Assembly: GCF_010183535.1 (NCBI RefSeq)
Contig: NC_071328.1
Coordinates: 12,276,001 to 12,340,000, forward strand
From: Caenorhabditis remanei
Lineage: Eukaryota; Nematoda; Chromadorea; Rhabditida; Rhabditidae
Direction of reading: 5' to 3'
DNA length: 64,000 bases
The notes beneath the pieces were generated by a model. The model was not told the origin of the DNA. It saw only the letters and a list, made by a program, of their open reading frames with translations, and ran no database searches. The position numbers and the translations under genes are program-made. Shown here one piece after another: positions 47,800-57,427 of the stretch; positions within the stretch are counted from its first letter, which is position 1, and each line of letters starts with the position of its first letter.

Positions 47800-48190
47800 T
47801 TAAGTTTTGGCATTTTCAGTTGAAAAGGCCCAATACTGATTGTCCTACATAGTAAATTATGTATAAACCATACAGAACAAAGGTAGATCATCATTTTTGT
47901 AGTTGACAACTTCTTTGTACAAACACTCCCTAGAGAGTTATGGTCATTTTAAGTGGACAGCTCAAAAATCAATCTATTTTGCACTGGACGATTTGAGTGA
48001 GAAATTACTTTGTCGATATGTAACTTGCTAGGGAGTGTCCGTACAGAAAAGTTGTCAACTACAAAAATAAAGTTCTAGCTTTGTTATGTGTGGTTTATAC
48101 GTAATTTACTCTGTGGGACAGTTAGTTTTACTATGACACACTCTCAAAGTTAGGCGTTTTCAACTGAAAAATGCCAAATTGTATATCTTA
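47800..48190. repeat. Approximately 400-bp palindromic repeat, full copy
   Basis: Mirrors about 48000. Ends TTTTGGCATTTTCAGTTGAA and TTCAACTGAAAAATGCCAAA; arms ATAAACCATACAGAACAAAG and CTTTGTTATGTGTGGTTTAT; inner CTCCCTAGAGAGTTATGGTC and CTAGGGAGTGTCCGTAC. The same design as 26740-27150. Confidence 0.85.
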
Positions 48191-48907
48191 CTGCATGGTA
48201 CTGTACCAGTCAAATAATTAGAAATTAGAGTTTAAATATGATTAAAAAATTAAGATTCCCTTACAAGTATTTGCATAATGATATAGTTTCAAATACGGTT
48301 AAATGTCTAAATAATTACAAAAGTTCTAGAAACTATTTCACAAGAAAAACAATTGTAAATCCAGTGGATGACATCAAGGAGATGGTGTGTTTTTTTGGGA
48401 ATCACTTTTTGGACAAACGTTATGCAACTGCCCCCCACGCCGGACACTAAAATTCCACCATGCGCAGATAGATAACTTTCTTCATATTAGGGTTGAGAAT
48501 TAGCTGGAACTTTGTAGATATATTCCTTCAACTCTGCTCTATCACATACCGTTTTCGAAAGCTGCGCAATACGGCTTGAAAATTGGGTATGAAAATTTCT
48601 GAAAATCGCCTTGTCAAATTAAACGCATGGTGTCCCTTTCTTCAATTCTCATTTCTATGTTATATGACGATATTACGTCCCATTCCCTGAAATCCTCCGT
48701 TTGCTAACTAAAGTGTCTGCTGGCTTTGGATTGCTGGTATACAGGCCATGTCGTCATATTTATACAAATACATCAGGATTTAATCTTTCTTTCTAATAAA
48801 TATCCTGAAGAAGAATCTGCATAACAACTAACCAATAATAATATTTCTATCAAATTGATAAGTACAATTTTCTGTACTTCTCAGAAAAATCTTCTAATTG
48901 AAACTTT

Positions 48908-49930
48908 GGCTCTGTTCCAAAATCGGAGGCCCATAAAAAAATCGGAGACCCATGGCAGAATCGGAGGCCCATGGCAGAATCGGAGGCCCGTAAAAAAATC
49001 GGAGGCCCATGGCAGAATCGGAGGCCCATAAAAAAATAAGAGGCCCGTAGCAGAATCGGAGGCCCATGGTAGATAGAGAATGTCATCGTTTATAAATGAT
49101 GAAAAACTCCCTTATAAGCATCTGAAGTAGTGCAGAAGTCTGAAAACCATGTTGTAACTGCATGATGCGCAAAGCTTTTTTTTTCATTCATTGCTAATTA
49201 TAACAGATCTTTTTTAACACATTTATTTAATCAATAACATATATACAATTATTTACATGAAAAGAAATAATACATATTATACAAGTAAAAATACAATTAT
49301 AGCTGCTTGTTTTTTCGTTATCCTGGGGCAAAACCACTACCTAAAAAAACATCGTCGCCTGAAAACCTAGAAATAATGTAACTTACTCTAGGTAACTTAT
49401 TATCACTAAATGGGTAGCTAATCCTTTTACCACGAATCTCTATGACAAAAATAGAAAAGAAGACAAAGAATAGGAACATTGTGAAGTCAAATCCCTTACA
49501 ACTCCGAAGCCTCCAAAACTTCCAAAGATGCCCAAGGCACCCAAAGTACAAACTGGCAAAGGCGGATAGTTGCTTCCCATTTTTTTCCTTTAACAATTAT
49601 TCACATAAATATATCACTTTCTTCGGGTAAATAAATGTGTTAAAAAAGATCTGTTATAATTAGCAATGAATGAAAAAAAAAGCTTTGCGCATCATGCAGT
49701 TACAACATGGTTTTCAGACTTCTGCACTACTTCAGATGCTTATAAGGGAGTTTTTCATCATTTACAAACGATGAAATTCTCTATCTACCATGGGCCTCCG
49801 ATTCTGCCATGGGCCTCCGATTCTGCTACGGGCCTCTTATTTTTTTATGGGCCTCCGATTCTGCCATGGGCCTCCGATTTTTTTACGGGCCTCCGATTTT
49901 TTTATGGGCCTCCGATTTTGGAACAGAGCC
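48908..49930. mobile_element. Foldback element with satellite arms and 8-bp target duplication
   Basis: 1,023 bp. The left end GGCTCTGTTCCAAAATCGG is mirrored at the right by CCGATTTTGGAACAGAGCC. GAAACTTT flanks both sides (48900-48907 and 49931-49938). The inverted arms, 48908-49228 and 49629-49930, are almost identical. Their outer part is a tandem array of about 20-base units (GGAGGCCCATGGCAGAATC and GGAGGCCCATAAAAAAATC variants; about nine units left, seven right), and their inner part is unique sequence. The 400-base loop (49229-49628) is AT-rich and unrelated to the arms. No transposase frame, so it must be mobilised in trans. The 8-bp duplication suits hAT transposases, though the ends are not a textbook hAT end. 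Confidence 0.88.
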
Positions 49931-49938
49931 GAAACTTT

Positions 49939-51718
49939 TTGAACAAACTCGTATCCTGTTAGATCACTGGTTAAAGTTATCTGTATCGTGTACCATTGGA
50001 GCTTGTAAATGTGTTTCTAAACGTTTTCAGTCGTCCTGATTTTTTTAGACAATCTGATTCATTTGGTGTTTGTTTCACCTTAGAAACAATTTTCTCCGAT
50101 ATCATCAGAAATGCAACATCCAAAACCATCTCCTTCTCATCCACAGAGACTACACCACTTTATCACATTCTCCATGAATGACGTTATCTCTCTCTCTCCG
50201 CCCTCCACACCTCCATGTACTTCATCTCTCCTCCGCAATCGTGTCTAATCTATTCTTTGCCTCTACCGGGTCATTTTGTATCTTGACATCTCTCGGATCT
50301 CTTCGATTCTCTCTTGGATAAGTAGGCCAATACGGACAATTGGTCAAGTAAAAGAGAAAGGAATGAAGGCAAGAAGAGAGGAGAACGCGTTTCGTAGAGG
50401 CAATTCAATTCCTTTCTCGTCACTGTTTCGGAAGAAGACTTTTAGGATATCCAACACTTTTCATTTTATTATTGATTCACTTTTTTCTTGGTTAATTGTC
50501 TTGTACGTTCTAGTCGTATTTTTTCAATTCTCAATGTTCTGAAAATGTGGAAACACAGAATCCTGAAAATCTATTTACCAGATTATTTGTAGTTTGGTCC
50601 AACTATAAAAAAAAATTACTGTAATTAGAAAAATCCAAATAGCTGGAAATAGTTATTTTTACCAAAATCAAAAATGTAGAACTGCAAACTAGTGTGTGAT
50701 TCTCGGAGCGATACAGAATGTAAGATAACAATCTAGACATGTTCCAAGCGTCAAAGGCGCGCCAGACTCTCTGTTTACATGATTTACTAATTTTATTTTG
50801 TAGATATTTCAGTTTTTCTAAATGCAATAATTATAATAACTTGGTGGATTGAAAATTTTGAAAAATTGAAACTTGAACCAAAAAATGTTAAGTTTTCTTT
50901 TTTTCATAAGATATACTTTTTCTCTTTTTTTCAAATTTATAACTTTACTGTTAATCAAACATAGGGTTTCTACACAATTGACAACTAGTAGATTTTTAGC
51001 ATGTTTGGAAATTGGGCCGAAACGGGCGCGTAACTTGCTTAAAACGATATATTATGAGCTGAAAGATATACTAAAATGTAGATCTCAACGAATTTTATAT
51101 CCACGATCTACTACTGGCCGGATAGCTAGTCGTTAATATGCCACGGGCCGGGAAAAGTGTCAAAAACGCAAAATTGATCAAAGTGCCATTCTAGCCCGGC
51201 CCGCGAAACAAAGCGCGAAACATCCATCCGACCTGTATTATATCGGAGACTTAAAAATCTCCGATATCTACACTTTGGTATATTTTTCAGATCATAAAAC
51301 TCAGTTTGAAGCAAGTTACGAGCCAGCCCGTGTCGGCCCGTATGGAAGTATGCTTTTTAAATTTCCAAGATGTGCTTCTGAAAATAAACAGCTCTCTATA
51401 CCTGTAAATCTGTGAAAGCTAACAGAAAATTATCTCTTTTCTTCTGTTTTACTTAACTGTATGTCTTAACGAAATACACACGTACATGTTTACCTTAATT
51501 ATAAAAAAAAGATCAACTACATGAAGAAAAATCTGGGGGTTTTTTCAATGAATGACTATTTCGTTTCTAAACAAATTTGATAACTCCCGACGCCATGACA
51601 TGGAGACTTTTCCACCATCCCATTCCCCTTCTCGACTTTTTTGATGCCCCACTTGTTCTTTCTATATATCTCACTTTTCTGATGCTTATCTATTCAAAAA
51701 AGTGTTCCAGCAAACAGA
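49939..51718. other. Intergenic region before the four-helix protein gene
   Basis: AT-rich with CT-rich stretches (50180-50260). It holds the palindrome at 51005-51350. A TTCCAG acceptor at 51710, nine bases before the next ATG, looks like a trans-splice site. No other gene is seen. Confidence 0.45.
51005..51350. repeat. Approximately 345-bp degenerate inverted repeat with GC-rich ends
   Basis: Left GGGCCGAAACGGGCGCGTAA, then CTTGCTTAAAACG and TGAGCTGAAAGATATACTAA; the right half is the reverse complement with substitutions (GAAGCAAGTTACGAGCCAGC, CCGTGTCGGCCCGTAT). A GC-rich block (CACGGGCCGGG, CTAGCCCGGCCCGCG) sits at the centre. Confidence 0.7.
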
Positions 51719-53341
51719 ATGGGCCACGACAAGATATCGCCACTTCCTCCAAACTTTGTCTTCTCTCCACACGACAAATTCTACTATGCACCAGCCACAT
51801 GTAACTCAATGCATTACACAACAGCCGCCTATATTTCCGCATTTATCGAATTCATTGTGATGGGAACTGGAGCTGTTTGTTTTTATGGTAAGTTTGCTCT
51901 TCAAGGGGAAAGCGGTGCCGACCTCTACCGTAACCCCCGTAACAATTTTCGAAATTTTGCAGTGATGAGCCACAAAACGGACACAATCGAGGTGTGGATG
52001 TTCTATATTCAAGCATTCATTGTTGTCCTGTCAGTTCTCTCTTCCATTTTGATGATGATTGGATTGTGGAAAGAGAAACCAAACTTGTTCATTTCCAAGT
52101 TTGCCTTTATTTGGGTGAGTTTTTGATATTCAGGGATGGTTCGTTGTGGCAGAAAAGTGTTGAGCAGCAGATGGAAGAGTTTTTCCACGCAGCCGTGTAT
52201 ACACTGTCGCGCTGAAAAGCTCTTCCACCTAGGCTTCTTTCGAGTCAGGAGAACGGGAATTGTGGCGTTTAGAGCAATATAATCATAACTGTCCAGTACA
52301 GAACTAGTACTAATGAGAACCAACTGAAAGATAGATCAGACGATAGAACTCAGAGACCTCTATAACTCGGCTCGTTCAAAAATTCTTGAAGCTTAAAGTT
52401 GTCCGCGGTACGCGACTGCCGAGCCCGGCCTTGCTGACTTGTACCGCGGACACGTTTATGTTTTCAAAGTTTTGGATGAACAATGTTGTAGAGAGCTCCT
52501 AGATCTGCTATTTGATGTAACAGATGTGAAGAAATTGACGATGAGGCCATGGCTACTAATGCAGCAGCGCTCTATTGACAAGAATGGTACATTCTTTTGC
52601 GTCATGGTGAACATTCAAGTTTATATAGCCGGCATAGTATGCCCAACAGCTCGAATATTCACGGTGACGCAAAAATGTACATATCATTCTTGTCAATAGA
52701 GCGCGGCTGCATTGGTATCCCAGGCCTTTTCGTGAAAACTCCTTTTCTGAAAGAAATTATGACAAGGTCTGAGGAAGAGCTCAGCGATAAGTACTGTTCA
52801 AAATTAGATTGAAGCCATTAGACCTAAATTTGTCGGTTCTAATCCGGGAAGTTCTGATTGAGAATAGTATCTATCCAAGGTTGTGGTAAACGAGAAACAA
52901 TCTGAAACAGATTTTAAGTATTTGTGAGTTACGAAATCAGTCAAAATTCTACTTTAATTTTTACCTTAACATTTTGGGACTAAATAACTCTCTCCCTCTT
53001 CCAGATCGAAATCACGTTCCTCTTGTTCTGGGCTGGAATTTCCGTTCTTTGCATGTCAATCGGCATTGATTTCACCCGTGCAGCATTCGGCCACTTCGGA
53101 AAAGTGCTTCAAATCGAGAAAGATTACGGACCAATCTGGCCATTCAACGTGTCCGTCGTCTCATTCTTCACTGCTGCCATTGCTATTTGGTTCGTTTTTC
53201 GTTTAATATGTTTTTTGTACTTTTTTTTTGAATTCCAGGACCCGAATCATCGTCCAAGGAGCCTATGACTACCTTCTTGATAAGGATTATTTTGCCGATA
53301 AGCTGAATGTTGAACTGAGAGAGTCATCGAAGACTAGATAA
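51719..53341 (+). CDS. Four-helix (tetraspan) membrane protein
   Basis: Exons 51719-51887, 51963-52114, 53005-53189 and 53239-53341 join in phase to 202 residues. Four hydrophobic helices are visible: about residues 33-56 (AAYISAFIEFIVMGTGAVC), 67-93 (FIVVLSVLSSILMMIGLW), 108-129 (ITFLLFWAGISVLCMSIGI) and 152-170 (VSVVSFFTAAIAIW). The loop between helices 3 and 4 is charged (HFGKVLQIEKDYGP), and the tail is short and hydrophilic (ELRESSKTR). It looks like one of the small nematode tetraspan families related in layout to lysosomal LAPTM proteins; no specific function is recognised. A trans-splice acceptor precedes the start by nine bases. Poly(A) signal near 53428. Its 890-base second intron is filled by repeats. 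Confidence 0.85.
52145..52290. repeat. Inverted-repeat element copy, GGAGAACGGGAATTGTGGCG type
   Basis: Shares AAGAGTTTTTCCACGCAGCC, AAGCTCTTCCACCTAGGCT and GTCAGGAGAACGGGAATTGT with the fuller element at 54930-55215. It lies in intron 2 of the tetraspan gene. Confidence 0.7.
52399..52452. repeat. GC-rich hairpin
   Basis: TGTCCGCGGTAC and GTACCGCGGACA face each other across a 30-base loop, in intron 2 of the tetraspan gene. Confidence 0.75.
52561..52710. repeat. 150-bp palindromic MITE
   Basis: The left end GCAGCAGCGCTCTATTGACA continues AGAATG; the right end mirrors it (CATTCTTGTCAATAGAGCGC, GGCTGC). The inner arms also pair (TGCGTCATGGTGAA / ATTCACGGTGACGCA). It lies in intron 2 of the tetraspan gene. 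Confidence 0.8.
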
Positions 53342-54148
53342 TTGATCTGCTTTTCTTTTCAAGCTTTCCCATCTGATTTCGAGTATTTTTTCTAAAATTC
53401 GTGTCCTTGCCATTTGAAATCTAATAATAAAATGTTTGCTTTTGTATATTACAGAGCTAAATGACTGAAACCTAAGATAGGTGCTTCTGGACACCAACCG
53501 TGATCCTCAGATGAGAAAACGGATACTGTATCATCAAAGACTATCAAAGACAAGTAACGACGGAATTAGAGAGGAGGGAGACGCAGAGAAACAAGAGTGT
53601 CTGCCTTTCTGCGTCTCCTCTCCGTGCATACACTCTCTCTCCCCTGAGCACAAGAGCTAAAAAATCAGACAGTTTCAAAAATCAGTAAGATTTTACCTTG
53701 TGAGGGTACATAGTAGTTAGACACCTTAACTTTTCAGCACCTCTCCCCTCTTCATCGAGAGAATCTTTTTTTGAAGGTGATACGCAGAGCTTTGCGGAAT
53801 TCCTTCCTTCGACTTCCGACTTCTTTATCAGGAATTCCCTGCCCACGCCTCTTTCGTAATGTATTTATAATTTTAAAAACTAATTTTCGAATTGCCTCCA
53901 ATTTACGATGTTCCGATAGTACCTTCCTTCGGCTTCCGTCTTCCGACTTTCTTTTTCGAAAATGTTCCTTCCGCACAGCTCTGATGGTATGTATTTCCAA
54001 CCCGAACGAGCTTATTTGTCAACTACACCCCTTTTGCTCCAGACCTACCCAAAAAGTATAAATTCAAACCAATCTGACTTTTCTGGACTCACTGGAGCAC
54101 TCTGCCCAAATTTTCTGAGGACACCTCCAAACATGAATAATAACTTTA
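53342..54148. other. Spacer between converging genes
   Basis: Holds the tetraspan poly(A) region, a lone hairpin core of the GTTGTCAACTAC repeat family (GGAGACGCAGAGAAACAAGA with CTTTCTGCGTCTCC, 53577-53622), and the small hAT-like element at 53785. Confidence 0.5.
53785..53983. mobile_element. Small hAT-like element related to 41521
   Basis: 199 bp with ends CAGAGCTTTGCGGAA and TTCCGCACAGCTCTG, the same CAGAGnTnnGCGGAA design as 41521-42084. It too holds TTCCTTCGACTTCCGACTTC-type repeats on the plus strand. The flanks GTGATACG and ATGGTATG agree at five of eight positions, all differences being transitions, as expected of an old target duplication. Confidence 0.7.
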
Positions 54149-55415
54149 TTAGAAATTGAGTAACCATCCGAGAACACTTCTCTTTCTTCTCTTATACCCA
54201 AGCCCTGGATTGTAACTGGCATATCCGATAGTGTCCATTATATTCTTGAACAACCAGAACGATCCACCATCCGGGTAGTACATCTTCTCTTTAGAAGCAG
54301 CTAATCCATCCATCGTTGCAGTATCGCAGGTGGTGGTTCCGTTCAGGTAAAGCTGCAAATTTCAGTTAGACAAATAGGTTGTGGCTAACCAATCATGTTC
54401 ACCTTGAAAATCAATGACATATCTCCATTTTTCGAAAAGTCTGCTGCGAGGAATCTCTCGAAAGTGAGGCATTTCTTATCCGACTTGTACAAACTGTAGG
54501 CACATTTAATTTCAGCTTCACACGTCTTTCCACATTCGATAGCCGATGCTGCGGTAGTTGTAGCCAACGCGTATTCTTCGTACTCAGTATCCTCTGATTT
54601 CATGTTTTCCCATACTTTCATACAAGGAAGTATCGAAGAAGAAGGAGTAGTTGGAACCTTTACACGACATGGTCTGGCCGCCTGGAATTGGAAAATGTTG
54701 AGAAGTTTTTGGAGTCTATTTTGTAATGGTTGGATAGATCAAGTCTCGTTCTATGAATTTTTAGTTGACAACTTTTTGATAGCTCTTCTAGGTTTCAGGA
54801 TATACGTCTTTAAAGATGTAAGTCTAGAGAGTTAAAGGAGGATCGAAGTAATATTTTCTTAGTCTCTGAATTTGATACTTCGGACAATTCTAAGAAAATT
54901 TTATCAGTGAAGCATATGCTAAAAAAAATTGCTCTAAACGCTACAATTCCCGTTCTCCTGACTCACAATAAGCTTAGGTGGAAGAGTTTTTCAGCGCGGC
55001 CGTGTAATTCTCTCGGACAAGACTTTTTTCTAACAAATGCTCGTGCTTTAGTTTATGTCTCAAAAAAAAGAAAAAACTACGAAAATTTGTGAGAAAACGA
55101 GGAATTGAACAGAAATCTTGCCCGAGAGGACTACACGTCCACGCGGAAAAGCTCGCCCACCTAGGCTGATTAGAGTCAGGAGAACGGGAATTGTGGCGTT
55201 TAGAATAATTTTTAGCACATGCTTCAATGATGAAAGTCTCTCATAATTATCTGAATTATCATAATCTGAGATAAAAAAACATGACTTCAGTCTTCCTTCA
55301 GTCAAGTTAAAAGACTTTTCAGTCCCCATCCATTTCTGAAAAATAAAAAACCAACCTCTCCCAAAATCGACGTGGCGGCAATAACAGCCAATAAAGTGAG
55401 GACTTGAAGCGACAT
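54149..55415 (-). CDS. Secreted cysteine-rich protein, PAN/CW-like
   Basis: Exons 55415-55356, 54681-54403 and 54352-54149 join in phase to 180 residues. The start MSLQVLTLLAVIAATSILG is a clear signal peptide. The mature part has seven cysteines; the cluster ECGKTCEAEIKCAYSLYKSD then KKCLTF has the C-x3-C-x5-C-x2-C-like spacing of the PAN_3/CW module common in nematode secreted proteins. The C-terminus is aromatic/Gly-rich, then basic (GYKRRKRSVLGWLLNF), with a KRRKR cluster that could be a furin-type site. AATAAA overlaps the stop codon. Family assignment is inference; role unknown. Intron 1 (674 bases) is mostly repeats. Confidence 0.8.
54735..54825. repeat. Half copy of the GTTGTCAACTAC repeat family
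   Basis: TTTTTAGTTGACAACTTTTT, GATAGCTCTTCTAGGTTTCA and GTCTTTAAAGATG match the left half of the family. In intron 1 of the secreted protein gene. Confidence 0.65.
54930..55215. repeat. 286-bp inverted-repeat element, GGAGAACGGGAATTGTGGCG type
   Basis: The left arm (GCTCTAAACGCTACAATTCC, CGTTCTCCTGACTC, AAGCTTAGGTGGAAGAG) is mirrored by the right arm (CCCACCTAGGCT, GAGTCAGGAGAACGGGAATT, GTGGCGTTTAGA). The arms are about 85 bases with a 100-base loop. In intron 1 of the secreted protein gene. Confidence 0.8.
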
Positions 55416-55715
55416 CTCGTTTCTCTTGAGGCGAGCATCGTGTTTTATAGAGAGAAAAGAGTCACAGACTTTATTAAGAATATTATACATGAGAATATTG
55501 ACGTATGTCGTCAATGGTTTTTGAGGAAAAGGAAGTAGAAAAAGTGAGACCAAAGAATAGGGGAAGTCATATTGGGCTGTTCGAAACATGCGAATTTTGT
55601 GAATTGAATAAGAATTCCGAGTTCAGGAACTTTTTTGAGATTCAGGCCAGGAAAGTGGAAGGCATCATCATAGGGAAGTTGAGAGTCGATGCTCGGCGAA
55701 ATTGAAGACATTGAA
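55416..55715. other. Spacer
   Basis: Promoter side of the secreted protein gene and 3' side of the first chemoreceptor. No further gene seen. Confidence 0.4.
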
Positions 55716-57114
55716 CTATCTCATCACCAAGGAAGTAATTTGTGTTCCAGTTCCAGTTGACTGTTCATTGTTTTTCTTCCCTTTCAAACAGAATATCTTT
55801 TGGCAATATTCTGAAAAAATATTCCCTTTTTCCAGTAATTATATTTGTACTTACTGAAAATCGCATTCCGGAAAGTATTGATAACAAACATATTGGGAAG
55901 AGGATCAAGTACTGGATACAATGCGATTGTAATACCTAGAATTCTCCCGAATAACGCGATTGAGCAATCAGCAATACAGAATATTATGATAAATCCACCG
56001 GGTATGTACATTAAAACCAGTGGAATAATAGTTTGATGAACGAGAGCAAGAAACAGTTGCTTCTGGACTGACTGATATTGGGAGGACGTTGTTCTTTTGG
56101 AATTCAGTTTTTCGATCTCTTGGTAACATTTCATACCAAAAACACACATTATCGTGCTAGAGAAAATCTGAAGTTTTCAATCTAACGCTCCGTTAATGAT
56201 TGATGCGCAATAGAGTGAACTAACTATTTCCACCGTATTCTCAACCACTCCGGCCACATTCATCCAGTTGATTTGCTGTTTCCCATTGATGTCCCTTGGA
56301 TAAATATAGAATCCCATTATATCAACTCCATTGGTATCTACTTGAGACCCATTGAATAACACTTCTCTGAAAAAATCCAAAATTTCAGTTAATCTCAAGT
56401 TTCAAGCTGCTGTAACATACTTATAAAACTGTCTAGTTTCATGAGTTGGACCAGCAAAATATCTGCAACCAGCCGCATGCAAACCACCAAATAGAATAGG
56501 GTAAAAAAGCCAAATGAGCAGTTTAGAAGGCTGAGAGGATGTCCAAATCTTATTTCTGATTAGGATAAATTGATCGCGCAGTAAAGAAGCGCTCCCGATA
56601 TAACTTACCCACTAACCACCAAGTATCGAAACACAAAATGAACATCGATAAGAGCAATTGACATTCCATATGAAGACCAGTACAAAACTGTAATGAAAAA
56701 TTCAAAAGGTCATCAGTACTATTAACACCATGCTAGGCTTCGCCAGAATGCTCATGGAACGTTTTTCAACAATAAAAGAACAGTTCAGCTCATACCGTTA
56801 AAGACTGGCAGGAACACTTCCGGAATATGACTTTTTTCAGATGATATAACTGTAAGAAATGTAGATTTCAAAGTATAGGAATCAAGTAAGATAATCATGT
56901 CCAATATTGCATAGAGTCCCTCAAAAACAGCGAAATAAAGCATCAGGTACTTATAGACTCCCAGATTTTGTGGAGATTTGTAGCAGATGAGATAAAACAT
57001 CAGAGTATTTGTGAGCAGGGCAGCAACACCGCAACACCGGATGAATACGATGTGGAAGGAGTCCCAAGACATTTGGCAAATCGACTGAGCAGAATGAGAT
57101 GAAACCGACGACAT
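55716..57114 (-). CDS. Str-type seven-transmembrane chemoreceptor A
   Basis: Six exons (57114-56796, 56687-56609, 56555-56421, 56366-56225, 56167-55855, 55810-55716) close in phase to 360 residues, or 346 from the inner start MSWDSFHIVF. Str/Srj signatures: helix 1 GVAALLTNTLMFYLICYKSP, helix 2 LGVYKYLMLYFAVFEGLYAI, helix 6 QTIIPLVLMYIPGGFIIIF, and helix 7 with YPVLDPLPNMFVINTFRNAI, the YPxxDPLPxxFxI motif of the family. These are G-protein-coupled receptors used mainly in sensory neurons; the ligand is unknown. The third intracellular loop is basic (KLNSKRTTSSQYQSVQKQLF). Tail: KYCQKIFCLKGKKNNEQ. No stop or frameshift, so apparently intact. It is first of a tandem head-to-tail array. Confidence 0.92.
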
Positions 57115-57427
57115 GTGTAGTGGGTGTACTCATTTCCGGTACAAATATTGTATGTTACCACGAGAAAAGCGTCTAGACTATGTGAATCAATTGAGGAAGT
57201 AGAAAATAGTGAGGTAAACGAATAGGGGAAATCATATCAGTTCTGGTCGAAACGGGCGAATTTCGTCATGCCAGGAAAGACATTATCATGGGGTATCAAA
57301 AACGAACGCTTTAATATCGATTCAATAACAATTACACAATCTTCAACACTTTTCTAAAGTCATTAGAGTAAATTTCGCATTACGATAGGTACCAGTTGAG
57401 AGTCGATACTCAATTGAAGCCATTGAA
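57115..57427. other. Spacer between chemoreceptors A and B (empty site for the 61.1-kb insertion)
   Basis: Nearly identical to 61010-61106 followed directly by 63635-63823. This copy has no insertion; the join reads ATCATATCAGTTCTGGTCGA at 57231-57250. Confidence 0.85.

Larger units (their letters stand above)
40865..48899. other. Gene-poor repeat field
   Basis: Apart from the repeats and the hAT-like element listed separately, I see no exon set that closes in phase on either strand. Isolated exon-like pieces (for example 47166-47187, between TTTTCAG and GTAAATA) have no partners. A CT-rich block lies at 47180-47460. Confidence 0.45.
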
